Source: JADJYF01 sp965278995 (GTDB taxonomy: Bacteria > Pseudomonadota > Gammaproteobacteria > Ga0077536). Taken from it: a DNA stretch of 64,000 nt. Made by a program: the position numbers and the translations under genes. Location of the stretch: NCBI GenBank assembly GCA_965278995.1, contig OZ257136.1:1364001-1428000 (forward strand), in the 5' to 3' direction. Positions 53,908-61,717 of this stretch are shown piece after piece (positions within the stretch are counted from its first letter, which is position 1; each line of letters begins with the position of its first letter). The notes below the pieces were generated by a model that was not told where the DNA came from, searched no databases, and was given only the letters and a program-made list of their open reading frames with translations.

Positions 53908-53942
53908 GCCATACGCTCTGGTACGGTTCGTCGGCGTATGGC
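53908..53942. terminator. Hairpin between convergent SDR and TetR genes
   Basis: GCCATACGC (53908-53916) pairs with GCGTATGGC (53934-53942), a 9-bp stem with a 17-base loop, between the 3' ends of the operon and of tetR. There is no U-tract; a bidirectional terminator is plausible only. Confidence 0.35.
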
Positions 53943-53951
53943 GGTCAGGGG

Positions 53952-54518
53952 TCAGGCGCCAGCGCGACTGATCAACAGGCGGAACCGCCGCTCGGCCAGT
54001 TCGTCGCGGAGCTCAGAGGGCATCGTCAACGATGTCGTGTACTCGCCGACCTGGTAAAAATACAGCGCCTGGGCGCGCAGCAGAGATTCGGCGTCGTCAA
54101 AGCCGGCGGCACGAAAAAGCGCGCTCAGGTAATCGATGCGCTGATGATCGATCGTTGCGACCGCCTCGGCAGCATAGCGATCGAAGCGCGCGAATTCGCG
54201 CATGGCGACGTCGTGACGCGAATCGTCGGTGTGATGCGTGAATTCGATGACGGATTTGATGAGATTGGGCGCGTCGGTAATGTGCTTGACGTCCAGACGG
54301 GCGATGAATGCCTGCTGGTTGTTCCGCCACCAATCGACCATGTGATGCAGGAGTTCGTCGCGGTTCTTGAAGTGCCAGTAGAAACTGCCTTTGGTAACGG
54401 CAAGTTCGCGAGCCAGAATTTCAACCTTGACGTTACCGATACCGAGCGAGAAGAGCACGTCCAGCGCCTTCTTGAGCCAGGCATCACGGTGCAGGCTGGG
54501 TTTGGTGCTTTTGGTCAT
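53952..54518 (-). CDS. TetR-family transcriptional regulator
   Basis: A 188-residue regulator; ATG 54518 begins MTKSTKPSLHRDAWLKKAL. The N-terminal HTH (ELAVTKGSFYWHFKNRDEL) is typical of TetR. The C-terminal ligand domain is not recognisable. Placed at the end of the catabolic operon and facing it, it likely senses the pathway substrate or a CoA intermediate and represses the cluster. Confidence 0.92.
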   Translation of the reverse strand: MTKSTKPSLHRDAWLKKALDVLFSLGIGNVKVEILARELAVTKGSFYWHFKNRDELLHHMVDWWRNNQQAFIARLDVKHITDAPNLIKSVIEFTHHTDDSRHDVAMREFARFDRYAAEAVATIDHQRIDYLSALFRAAGFDDAESLLRAQALYFYQVGEYTTSLTMPSELRDELAERRFRLLISRAGA

Positions 54519-54755
54519 GCGACACGCGTTCCTGAAACTGGGGGAGGGCGACGGTCCGGATTCTAGCCGACTTGCCCGGCTGCACAACATCGTCGGCACG
54601 GCCGGCCATACGATTGGAGCTCACCGCCGGGTGGCGGCGCGCAGAACAGGTTTCACGACAGGTTTCATGAAGTAAACGGATTTACTGGTTGCTTCCTCCT
54701 ACACTGCCATGCGGAGTCGCTTGTGTGCGGCTTCTGCATGATGGCAACAATATTG

Positions 54756-54778
54756 GGGCCTGGATGGCCCTTTTTTTT
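54756..54778 (+). terminator. Rho-independent terminator
   Basis: GGGCC-TGGAT-GGCCC followed by eight T residues (54771-54778). It points along the plus strand, 93 bp before the second SDR start. No plus-strand gene ends nearby, so it could stop antisense or read-through transcripts, or act as a leader terminator of the SDR. Confidence 0.8.
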
Positions 54779-54870
54779 GTTCGCCGAAAAGGGCGTGGGA
54801 AGGGTCGTTGTTGCTGAACGGAGCGCCCCGCCGGTGATACCTTAGCGCCCTCATTCACAAGGAGCGCACC

Positions 54871-55647
54871 ATGAGCCCAGTGCCGAATAACGACCATTTC
54901 GATTTGACCGGCAAAGTTGCCCTCATCACCGGCGGCAGCCGCGGACTCGGGCGACAGATGGCGCTCGCTTTTGCAGCGCGCGGCGCCGATATCGCCGTGG
55001 TCAGCCGCAAGCTCGACCAATGCCAGGAAACCGCGCGCGAGATCGAGGCGCTGGGTCGACGCGCGCTGCCGTATGCCTGCCATGTCGGGCGCTGGAATGA
55101 ACTCGAACCGATGGTCGATGCGGTCTACGCCGGACTCGGCAAAGTCGACATCCTGGTCAATAACGCCGGACTCTCGCCGCTCTACCCGTCGTTGGATCAG
55201 GTCAGTGAAGACCTGTTCGACAAAGTCATCGCCATCAATCTGAAAGGACCTTTCCGCCTGATGGCCCTGGTCGGGAGCCGCATGGAGGCGGGCGCTGGTG
55301 GCACCATCATCAATATCTCGAGCACTGCGGCCATGACACCGAGTCCCTCGGCTCAGCCGTACGGCGCAGCCAAGGCTGGCTTGAATTCGATCACCCGGGC
55401 GTTTGCCCATGCCTACGGCCCAAAAGTGCGGGTCAACTGCATCATGGCCGGTCCGTTCCTGACCGACATTTCCAAAGCCTGGGACATGGAGACCTTCAAC
55501 AAACGCGCCGAGCGCATGGCGCTCAAACGTGGCGGTCAGCCCGAAGAAATCGTCGGCGCCGCGCTGTACTTCGCCAGCGCCGCCTCGAGCTTTACGACCG
55601 GCTCGATACTGCCGGTGGATGGCGGGTGGCTGGGGGGCGAGGACTGA
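54871..55647 (+). CDS. Short-chain dehydrogenase/reductase
   Basis: A 258-residue SDR with AAGGAG upstream of the ATG. ALITGGSRGLGRQMALAFA, NNAGLSPLYPS, NISSTAAMTPS and YGAAKAGLNS give the nucleotide loop and catalytic Ser-Tyr-Lys; SILPVDGGWLGGED is the usual end. It is separated from the first SDR by tetR and by a terminator, so it is transcribed separately. It likely belongs to the same pathway. Confidence 0.94.
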   Translation: MSPVPNNDHFDLTGKVALITGGSRGLGRQMALAFAARGADIAVVSRKLDQCQETAREIEALGRRALPYACHVGRWNELEPMVDAVYAGLGKVDILVNNAGLSPLYPSLDQVSEDLFDKVIAINLKGPFRLMALVGSRMEAGAGGTIINISSTAAMTPSPSAQPYGAAKAGLNSITRAFAHAYGPKVRVNCIMAGPFLTDISKAWDMETFNKRAERMALKRGGQPEEIVGAALYFASAASSFTTGSILPVDGGWLGGED

Positions 55648-55671
55648 AACACGCCTTTGTTGTTCCAGTTG

Positions 55672-55989
55672 TCATAAAGGTGGTGTCCAGTTCGTCAGCA
55701 TCAGCGGAGCCTCAATCCGACTGAAATGTCGGATATTGTTGGTGACCAGAATCGCGCCCGATGATAATGCCTGTGCGGCAATCATCATGTCGATATCACC
55801 GATTGGTTGTCCGGTGCTGGGTAGCTGATGCCGGATTTCGGCGTACCAGTCTGCGGCATCGGTGTCCCATGGCAGCGTGCGGACCACATTGATGAACTGT
55901 CGCACGGCGAGACGCAGATGATGCTCAGGAGGTAATCGCTTCAACCCATAAAGCAGCTCGGCACGAGTCATGACAGAGATAGCAATCAT
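55672..55989 (-). pseudogene. VapC-like PIN toxin lacking its N-terminus
   Basis: 105 residues starting MIAISVMTRAELLYGLKRL. The conserved Glu (AELLYG), the DIDMMIAAQA acidic cluster and TNNIRHFSRI of PIN-domain VapC are present. The first about 35 residues with the catalytic LDTN aspartate are missing, and the frame begins right at a junction with phage-like sequence. Without that Asp the RNase should be inactive. No VapB is adjacent. Confidence 0.75.
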
Positions 55990-56211
55990 TCCGTGATCCG
56001 CTGCAACTCGACGACCCGACCGCGCAGCTCGCCGATCCGTTGATCAATACCATCGCCCAGGGGCGTCTACGCAGAAGCATTCCGCTCGGTGGTGCCGGTG
56101 CGGGTCGAGAATCCGAGCGATCCGGCGCAGTACGTCGACGTCGATCGTATTTCCGTCGTGACCTTGATCGACGCTAATGGCACGGTCCTGCAACTGCAGT
56201 TCGACGTGTGA
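55983..56211 (+). pseudogene. Phage-type structural protein fragment with a frameshift
   Basis: A frame from 55983 reads FRDPLQLDDPTAQLADPLI then NTIAQG. After a one-base shift in the GGGG at 56060-56063 it continues GVYAEAFRSVVPVRVENPS, DPAQYVDVDRISVV, TLIDANGTVLQLQFDV, stop at 56211. It has no start codon and begins at the VapC junction, so the 5' part was lost. It is immediately followed by two phage-like genes. Exact family is not recognised. Confidence 0.6.
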
Positions 56212-56214
56212 GCC

Positions 56215-56670
56215 ATGGCCGTTGACGAAGGCGTTTTTCAGCAATTTCGCGCCGTGCACTGGGCCGATGTCGACTTTGATCTCCGCTTCGCTAACTTTGG
56301 CGCAAGCTCATTCAGCATCGCTTCTGGCATGTCACGCTATAACCTTGGGATCTCCCTTGCTGGCGATCAGACAGCCAGGCTCGTGCTCGGCAATGAGATC
56401 GCCTGCTACGACGGACCCACACTGTTGCTGTCGGCGTTAACGAACAACTTACAGTACTTCCCCGGCGTCGACCTCACGACTTACGGGTACAGTACGGTCG
56501 CCTACGTGCACCCTAGCTTGATCCATATCCATGCGCGACCAACGCGCGTTGAATTTGATACGCCGAGTGGTCGGATTGCAGTGGAGCTGAGTGATCCACC
56601 GTACACGTACACGTACACCAGCAACCACAGCACCTCGTATTTTGACATTCACCAATTTGTCCCTAACTGA
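56215..56670 (+). CDS. Phage-like protein of unknown function
   Basis: A 151-residue protein starting four bases after the preceding fragment. Aromatic- and beta-rich (QQFRAVHWADVDFDLRF, YNLGISLAGDQTARLVLGN, THSTSYFDIHQF-like ending). No signal peptide. The order fragment / this / 56682 suggests a tail- or baseplate-type cluster. I do not recognise a family. Confidence 0.6.
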   Translation: MAVDEGVFQQFRAVHWADVDFDLRFANFGASSFSIASGMSRYNLGISLAGDQTARLVLGNEIACYDGPTLLLSALTNNLQYFPGVDLTTYGYSTVAYVHPSLIHIHARPTRVEFDTPSGRIAVELSDPPYTYTYTSNHSTSYFDIHQFVPN

Positions 56671-56681
56671 GACGACTCACC

Positions 56682-57947
56682 ATGGCAACTCTCTATTGGC
56701 TTGGGATCGCTGACGCCATCGCGCAGATCGCCACCATCGCCGTCAGCGGTTATGACGCCGCAACGACCTACGCGCTCGAAGTGAACGGCGTGCGTGTTGC
56801 GGCGACCAGCGGCGGCGGCACCACCACGGCCGTCGCGACAGCGCTGGCCGCTGCGTGGAACCTCTCGACGCATCCGTATGCGACGGGCGTCACCGCCTCA
56901 TCGAACACCAACACGGTGACCTTGACCGCTGATGTCGCCGGTGTGCCGTTCGCAGCTGTCTCGATGGCCTCCGGTGGCGCCGGCACCATTGGCGCGTTCA
57001 CCGTCGGCACCGCGGCGACCGGCAAGGAGCATTGGAACAATGCCGACAACTGGTCGACCGGCAGCGTGCCGGTGTCGAGTGATGATGTGATCATTGGCGA
57101 TTCATCGGTGCCCATTCTGTGGGGTCTCGATCAGAATGCCGTCGCGCTCGCTTCGCTGACGGTGCGCCAGTCTTATACCGGCGTGATTGGTCTGCCGGCG
57201 GCGAGCTTCGCCACCACGGCCGCCGGCGGCGCACCAGCGGCGGTGACCGAATACCGCCAGGACTATCTGCTGATCGGCGCCGATCGCGTGAGTCTCGGCG
57301 AGCACGATGGTCCGGGCGATCCGAATGGCGCACAGCGCATCAAGTTGAACAACAACCGCGCGGCCGCCTCGACCACGGTCGTGCATCGGACGACGCAGGT
57401 CAGCGGCGATCTCGGGCTACCGGCCGTGCGTCTGCGCTTGGCGCATGCCTCTGCGACGCTTGAGGTGCGCAAGGCGCCTGGCGGAGTAGGGCTCGCGATC
57501 GACAAGCCTGGTGAAACCTCGACCGTCGGCACGGTGACGGTGGTCGATCCGTCGAGCGTTTCGCGGGTGTTCATCGGCGACGGCGTGACCATCACGAACT
57601 ATCGCCAGGCCGGCGGGCGCAATCTGCTACAAGCAGCGGCGACCATCACGAGCGCGATCGTTACTGGCGGCGAGCTGGTGCTCGAAGGCACCGCAGCGGT
57701 CACCACCTTGACCGTCAGCGGACCTGGCGCGACAGTGGAAGCGAACAACAAGCCATCGGCCGGCAGCGCGCTGGTGACCGCGACCGTGAGCGACGGCGGC
57801 GCCTTGATCGGCACCGGCTCGATGGCCGCGCGGACGTGGGGCACAGTCAAGGTGACCGAGGGCGCGCTCGAGGTGGATGATGCGATCGTAACCGTGACCA
57901 CCTATCAACTGCCGTCCGGTCGACGGCGTGTGAACGTCACGCGCTGA
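56682..57947 (+). CDS. Phage-like repetitive beta structural protein
   Basis: A 421-residue protein beginning MATLYWLGIADAIAQIATI. It is Ala/Thr/Val/Gly-rich with regular beta strands (TVTLTADVAGVPFAAVSMA, TLTVSGPGATVEANN, ALVTATVSDGGALIGTGS) and NWSTGSVPVSSDDVIIG. It resembles uncharacterised tail-associated proteins of environmental phages that begin MATLYWLG; that memory is not a database hit. No signal peptide. It probably is a structural component of a defective prophage. Confidence 0.6.
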   Translation: MATLYWLGIADAIAQIATIAVSGYDAATTYALEVNGVRVAATSGGGTTTAVATALAAAWNLSTHPYATGVTASSNTNTVTLTADVAGVPFAAVSMASGGAGTIGAFTVGTAATGKEHWNNADNWSTGSVPVSSDDVIIGDSSVPILWGLDQNAVALASLTVRQSYTGVIGLPAASFATTAAGGAPAAVTEYRQDYLLIGADRVSLGEHDGPGDPNGAQRIKLNNNRAAASTTVVHRTTQVSGDLGLPAVRLRLAHASATLEVRKAPGGVGLAIDKPGETSTVGTVTVVDPSSVSRVFIGDGVTITNYRQAGGRNLLQAAATITSAIVTGGELVLEGTAAVTTLTVSGPGATVEANNKPSAGSALVTATVSDGGALIGTGSMAARTWGTVKVTEGALEVDDAIVTVTTYQLPSGRRRVNVTR

Positions 57948-57997
57948 CGCGTAGCACATTTGCGTGGATGCTGGCGTTTTCGGTTACGGCTGCATGT

Positions 57998-58858
57998 CTA
58001 CATCCGATCCGCCTCCGGAATGAGTATGTTAGGGATGGGCTCGTACCAATCGAAAGGACCATCTTCGATAGTGCGATTATGGAGCCAGCAAAATGGCCAG
58101 ACATGTTCGTTGCCGAAAATGTCGGCATAGATCAACTGCCCTGCGTAATACGCCACTCCCGTACCAGTTTGGTAGTTCGCCCAATCTTGTATAGGCCGGG
58201 TAAGGTGATAAAGCGGCGCGTCGATCGAAAGTGACTCTCCACTACCTAAGAAAACGTGCGGCGGGATGCAGTGAGGTCTGACATCTGCGACGTTACCGAC
58301 ACCGTCTCCGCCAGTAAAACATCCCTGAATGTAAAGCCGTTTCAGCATTGCTGGCGTGCGCCCGTGATTAACAATTTTGATTGTGGACTTGATTTGAATG
58401 ACTGGGGTCCCATTCCGAGTAATTTGTTCGACGACTCCCCATATGGACAAATAAACATGTGCCCGCTCCGTAGTGGGTATCGTTTGAGCCATTCTGGCGG
58501 TCGCATCTGCGCTTACTTGGGCGGCCTGCGCGGCTCGTCTCGCCTCACGCACAGCGTTCTGCATTTGGTCATATTGACGCGCAGCAGTCTCAGAGGCTTC
58601 ATTCGCCATTTCAGAGGTAGCTACCCACAGCTTGAAGGTATACCGAGCGAGCAGCGCAGTAACAGTAAAAAGGAAGACGGTGAAAAGCGCGATAAGCGGA
58701 TCGGCATGTTCGTCGATGACGGTCCACGCGCAGCCCGACATTGCCACCACGTCGGGGCTGTGCGATTGAACGCAATCACTGAATTCATCGATTGGTTTTA
58801 GGCCAAGGTAAAGCCCAACGACAACGACAGCCGACAGCGTCCATGCTTTCAATTTCAT
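57998..58858 (-). CDS. Membrane protein with coiled coil, unknown function
   Basis: A 286-residue protein from ATG 58858 (MKLKAWTLSAVVVVGLYLG). Two predicted membrane helices (about 6-20 and 52-72, ALFTVFLFTVTALLARYTF), then an Ala-rich coiled coil (QYDQMQNAVREARRAAQAAQ), then a cytoplasmic-type globular domain (TERAHVYLSIWGVVEQI, HGRTPAMLKRLYIQG). This layout is common in uncharacterised proteobacterial proteins. The frame extends to 59017 but that part is another gene. Confidence 0.75.
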   Translation of the reverse strand: MKLKAWTLSAVVVVGLYLGLKPIDEFSDCVQSHSPDVVAMSGCAWTVIDEHADPLIALFTVFLFTVTALLARYTFKLWVATSEMANEASETAARQYDQMQNAVREARRAAQAAQVSADATARMAQTIPTTERAHVYLSIWGVVEQITRNGTPVIQIKSTIKIVNHGRTPAMLKRLYIQGCFTGGDGVGNVADVRPHCIPPHVFLGSGESLSIDAPLYHLTRPIQDWANYQTGTGVAYYAGQLIYADIFGNEHVWPFCWLHNRTIEDGPFDWYEPIPNILIPEADRM

Positions 58859-58886
58859 ATCAGCAACCTGTAGGTATCCCGACCTA

Positions 58887-59120
58887 TTATGGAGTAACCC
58901 ATTCGATCGCACCGCGCTCGAATCCGACCGCTCGGAACGAATCATCGCCACTTTGCAGAAGAGTGAAGCACCGCTCGGTGCAGATAAAGACAGCGTCTTC
59001 GACTTCCTCCCAAACAAGCCTGTCTAGTATTTCGCCAGTCGCGCTTCTGGCCTTGACTCGCTTTCCTCTATTTTCTGTTTTCGGCATTGCGTTTACCGAA
59101 AAATCGCGTAAACTTGTCAT
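58887..59120 (-). CDS. Small hypothetical protein (77 aa)
   Basis: Starts at ATG 59120 with AGAGGAAA upstream and ends 28 bases before the membrane protein start. Lys/Arg-rich at first (PKTENRGKRVKARS), then acidic-aromatic (RLVWEEVEDAVFICTERCF). No family is recognised. Spacing suggests a two-gene operon with 57998-58858. The two divergent starts (59120 and 59151) share a short intergenic region. Confidence 0.6.
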   Translation of the reverse strand: MTSLRDFSVNAMPKTENRGKRVKARSATGEILDRLVWEEVEDAVFICTERCFTLLQSGDDSFRAVGFERGAIEWVTP

Positions 59121-59150
59121 CGTAGATTTCCTCTATATGGAGATAACGAA

Positions 59151-59849
59151 ATGGTAAAGGGAGAGAAGATTTCAATTCCCGCATACGTAACCTCAACAGC
59201 TTTATATAATTTTATCAAAGACTTGCGAGAAAACGGAATACCACCACATATTACCAGAAGTGTAGTTAAGGGTTCAAATTCAGGAAAGGCGACGATGCTA
59301 CTGTCGCTGAGGTATCTCGGCCTGATTAACACAAACCAAGAACCGACCCAAGAACTCAAGCAACTAGTTGAATACCCAGAGAATTATTCAGAAAATCTGA
59401 AGAGTCTTTTGCTATCGAGCTACCCATTCCTATTCGACGGCACTATCGACCTCAAGAATACGGTTACGGAGAAGGTAGTAGAAAAATTCCAAGCCGCCGG
59501 GGCCTCTGGCAGTACGGTTGCAAAGTGCATGGCGTTCTTCCTCGGTGCCGCTAAGGTCGCTCAAATCGAGGTCTCCAGCCGGGTTAAAGCGCCTTTGCCG
59601 ACCGTGAATACTCGGAAAAAGAAGGCGAACGCCGCAGGCGGAAACAATACGGCCACCATGGACGATGAATCGCAGAACGATGCAGAGATCCCTCCGGACA
59701 TGGACAGGATCACTGTGCCGCTTCGCGGTATGGAAGACGGAATCATCTATTTTCCGGAAGGCTTAGAAGGTGACTCCGCCAAGCGCGCAATCAGGATGGC
59801 GGTCTTCATTCTGCGCGAGTACTACGGACTTGAAGACGATGACAGTTAG
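59151..59849 (+). CDS. DUF5343-like protein
   Basis: A 232-residue cytoplasmic protein starting MVKGEKISIPAYVTSTAL. The N-terminal domain YNFIKDLRENGIPPHITRS...GNSGKATMLLSLRYLGLI is typical of DUF5343. A Lys/Asn-rich linker follows, then IYFPEGLEGDSAKRAIRMA near the C-terminus. AT-richer than most neighbours. The function is unknown. It is divergent from the 77-residue gene. Confidence 0.75.
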   Translation: MVKGEKISIPAYVTSTALYNFIKDLRENGIPPHITRSVVKGSNSGKATMLLSLRYLGLINTNQEPTQELKQLVEYPENYSENLKSLLLSSYPFLFDGTIDLKNTVTEKVVEKFQAAGASGSTVAKCMAFFLGAAKVAQIEVSSRVKAPLPTVNTRKKKANAAGGNNTATMDDESQNDAEIPPDMDRITVPLRGMEDGIIYFPEGLEGDSAKRAIRMAVFILREYYGLEDDDS

Positions 59850-59872
59850 GCGGCCCCAGCTTGAGGAGCCGG

Positions 59873-60077
59873 AAGGAGGTGACTGATGATGTTACAGGCA
59901 GCCCACGGGGCGCTACCGCTCGTGGGCACGGAAAGAAGGCCCTAACGGCAAGATCGCCTGTAAAACAATCAACCGTAGGGCCGTGGTAGCTCCGTGCTTG
60001 TCACATACGCTGGCTTTCCCCTTAACCGTCCCCGGTCCGCATGGTCTAGATGCGGGAACCCGGGAAAGGAGGTGATT
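59873..60077 (+). promoter_or_regulatory. Three-hairpin leader with two near-perfect Shine-Dalgarno sites
   Basis: AAGGAGGTGACTG (59873) serves a 19-codon mini-ORF. Hairpins: GCCCACG/CGTGGGC (59901-59907 with 59921-59927), GGCCCTA-a-CGG with CCG-TAGGGCC (59938-59948 with 59973-59982), and CCGCAT/ATGCGG (60037-60042 with 60050-60055). AAGGAGGTGATT (60066-60077) then serves a 47-residue ORF. The mini-ORF stop lies in the left arm of hairpin 2, so ribosome position could alter folding, as in attenuation. Mechanism is inferred. Confidence 0.45.
59886..59945 (+). CDS. 19-codon leader peptide candidate
   Basis: ATG ATG start after AAGGAGGTGAC, encoding MMLQAAHGALPLVGTERRP and TAA at 59943-59945. 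Short, no family. Its stop codon lies inside hairpin 2 of the leader structure. Confidence 0.4.
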   Translation: MMLQAAHGALPLVGTERRP

Positions 60078-60081
60078 GCTC

Positions 60082-60225
60082 ATGACACAGATCAAGCTCC
60101 CGTTGCCTGTGCCAGAGGGCTACGTATTGCGATTCGTCGCGTACATAACTCTCAAAAACGGCCGGCGCCTATACGCAAAAGCGTGTGGGATCCGAGCCTT
60201 CCCGCTAGTCGTTAAAGCAGAGTAA
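60082..60225 (+). CDS. 47-residue small protein with GYVLRF...GRRLYA core
   Basis: Starts at ATG 60082 nine bases after GGAGG. The peptide contains LPVPEGYVLRFVAYITLKN, GRRLYAKACGIRAFPLVVK. A Gly-Arg-Arg/Lys-Leu-Tyr-Ala core followed by Ala-Phe/Trp-Pro is one I associate with small conserved proteins of proteobacterial islands, but this cannot be verified here. Function unknown. Confidence 0.6.
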   Translation: MTQIKLPLPVPEGYVLRFVAYITLKNGRRLYAKACGIRAFPLVVKAE

Positions 60226-60289
60226 ACAACTTGCTGGCGTGTGTGACCCTTTTAATTCTAGGTTTACGAGGCCATAAAATCTATCGTCA

Positions 60290-60305
60290 GTGCAATTGAT
60301 TGCAC
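60290..60305. promoter_or_regulatory. 16-bp palindrome
   Basis: GTGCAAT-TG-ATTGCAC is a perfect inverted repeat in the gap between the small ORF and the HTH gene. A regulator site is plausible; no gene start lies beside it on the plus strand. Confidence 0.3.
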
Positions 60306-60366
60306 AGCGCTGTATTCCATTCACGGTAATGTGCGCCGGTCAGAGGCCGGCGCTAGGAGCAAGGGC

Positions 60367-60738
60367 TCAGTGCGAGCCCGGCCCGAACTCGAGCAGGTAC
60401 TGCACCGGCAGCGACTTGAGGTACTTCAATTCCCGATCGAGGATCTCCAGGCGCTGCAGCTGCCAGTGCAGGACCGGCAGCTGGGTCACCGGCACGCCGT
60501 CGCGATGTCCCGGCGGGTAGAAGTGGCCTTGCTTGACCTCATAGCCCTCGAAGCCGCGCCACGGCATGCGCCCGCCCAAGATCTCGACCAGCAGGCGCGT
60601 CGCTGGCGGCATCGGTCGGCCACGCGCATAGCCCTCAATGGTTTTCTCATCACGTTCGAGCAGGCGCGCCAGCTCGCGCCGGCTGTACTCGGTACGGCAT
60701 AGCATTAGGTGTTGGGTCACATCATCAGGGTGGATCAC
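60367..60738 (-). CDS. Phage-type HTH protein
   Basis: A 123-residue protein starting GTG 60738 (VIHPDDVTQHLMLCRTEYS). Helix-turn-helix SRRELARLLERDEKTIEGY is followed by RPMPPATRLLVEILGGRM and a C-terminal domain WRGFEGYEVKQGHFYPPGH ... LHWQLQRLEILDRELKYL. That C-terminal part resembles DUF3653-like proteins of Xanthomonadales prophages. Likely a phage or island regulator. The frame upstream to 60810 lacks similarity. Confidence 0.65.
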   Translation of the reverse strand: MIHPDDVTQHLMLCRTEYSRRELARLLERDEKTIEGYARGRPMPPATRLLVEILGGRMPWRGFEGYEVKQGHFYPPGHRDGVPVTQLPVLHWQLQRLEILDRELKYLKSLPVQYLLEFGPGSH

Positions 60739-60882
60739 GGTGCTGGCTCCCAGGTTGGTTTTAGGGATCCAAAGGAGCGGCACAAGCGGGCAAAAGTCGG
60801 GCGGTGCCAAAGCCGCTCAATGCGCTGCGGTGTGCTAAAAATCACAAACCGAACGCAATCGCCGAATGCCTGCGTGATTTTA

Positions 60883-60907
60883 CATAATATACATTATGCG
60901 CATTATG
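60883..60907 (-). promoter_or_regulatory. CATTATG repeat operator/promoter of the HTH gene
   Basis: CATAAT (60883-60888) is inverted to ATTATG (60893-60898), and CATTATG recurs at 60892-60898 and 60901-60907, separated by CG. The AT-rich minus strand (TATATTATG) could hold a -10 element for the HTH gene, 145-170 bp downstream. Autoregulation by that protein is a guess. Confidence 0.4.
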
Positions 60908-61085
60908 GCAGGCGCTGAAACCCGGACCCGATGGCTGCCAATTGCGCTGGGAAAGTACCGCGGGATCTGCCTATCGGCACTGCGCGCTCGAGGATGGTCA
61001 ACGGCATCTCGCGGGGCAGATTAAAGCGCACGCGTGATGTAGAATTTACTTAAAAATAGTATTTTATTTATTTGTTTTTAGTGGC

Positions 61086-61472
61086 TTATTTTTCGATACT
61101 TAATCCAGATTCTCGCCACGCGCGCATGTGTCCATCGAGCGTTCGAACGTCGGTGTAACCGGCATATCGCATGGCTGCTCTGGCCAGCATGGCGCGCGGC
61201 CCCAGTTCACAGTAGACGACTATCGGCTGGGTTTTATCGGCCGGCAAGTCAGTCACCGCGCCTGGGAACGATTGTATCGGCATCAACCGTGCACCAGGAA
61301 CGTGCCCGGCGGCATATTCCTCCGGTGAGCGGACGTCGACAATCAGAGGCGGTGCTTTGGTCGTTATGGCCTGACTCAACGCCGCCGCACTGAGTGAGTC
61401 GTCCGCGCCGAAAGACGGCCATGCGCTGGTAACGACAGTGAGTAGAACGGCGAGGAAACCTGCACGGTGCAT
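61086..61472 (-). CDS. Periplasmic rhodanese-domain sulfurtransferase
   Basis: A 128-residue exported protein from ATG 61472 with signal peptide ending SFGAD. The rhodanese fold has DVRSPEEYAAGHVPGARL and the active-site loop VVYCELGPRA (Cys88), ending DGHMRAWRESGLSIE. It would transfer sulfane sulfur in the periplasm. Next to TauE and SQR genes, it fits a sulfide/thiosulfate module. Confidence 0.9.
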   Translation of the reverse strand: MHRAGFLAVLLTVVTSAWPSFGADDSLSAAALSQAITTKAPPLIVDVRSPEEYAAGHVPGARLMPIQSFPGAVTDLPADKTQPIVVYCELGPRAMLARAAMRYAGYTDVRTLDGHMRAWRESGLSIEK

Positions 61473-61717
61473 AAGTTCACACAAATAGGTAGACCTGGCG
61501 CGAAGACGGCAGGCCGTCAGTCTCGATGACGCCAGTGGCGTTTGCAAGCGCCCCGCCAATCAGCACCCGGCACGGTCGGGATGTGTTGCCTTCGCTGCTA
61601 GTCTGCACGGGCGCCAAGCACGGCCTTCGGCCTGCTGAAGTGAGCAATGGCACCTAATAACCAAGTGTTCTATCCTTATGCCCGAAACGTCGCGCTAGCG
61701 GAGATGCCATACAGAGC

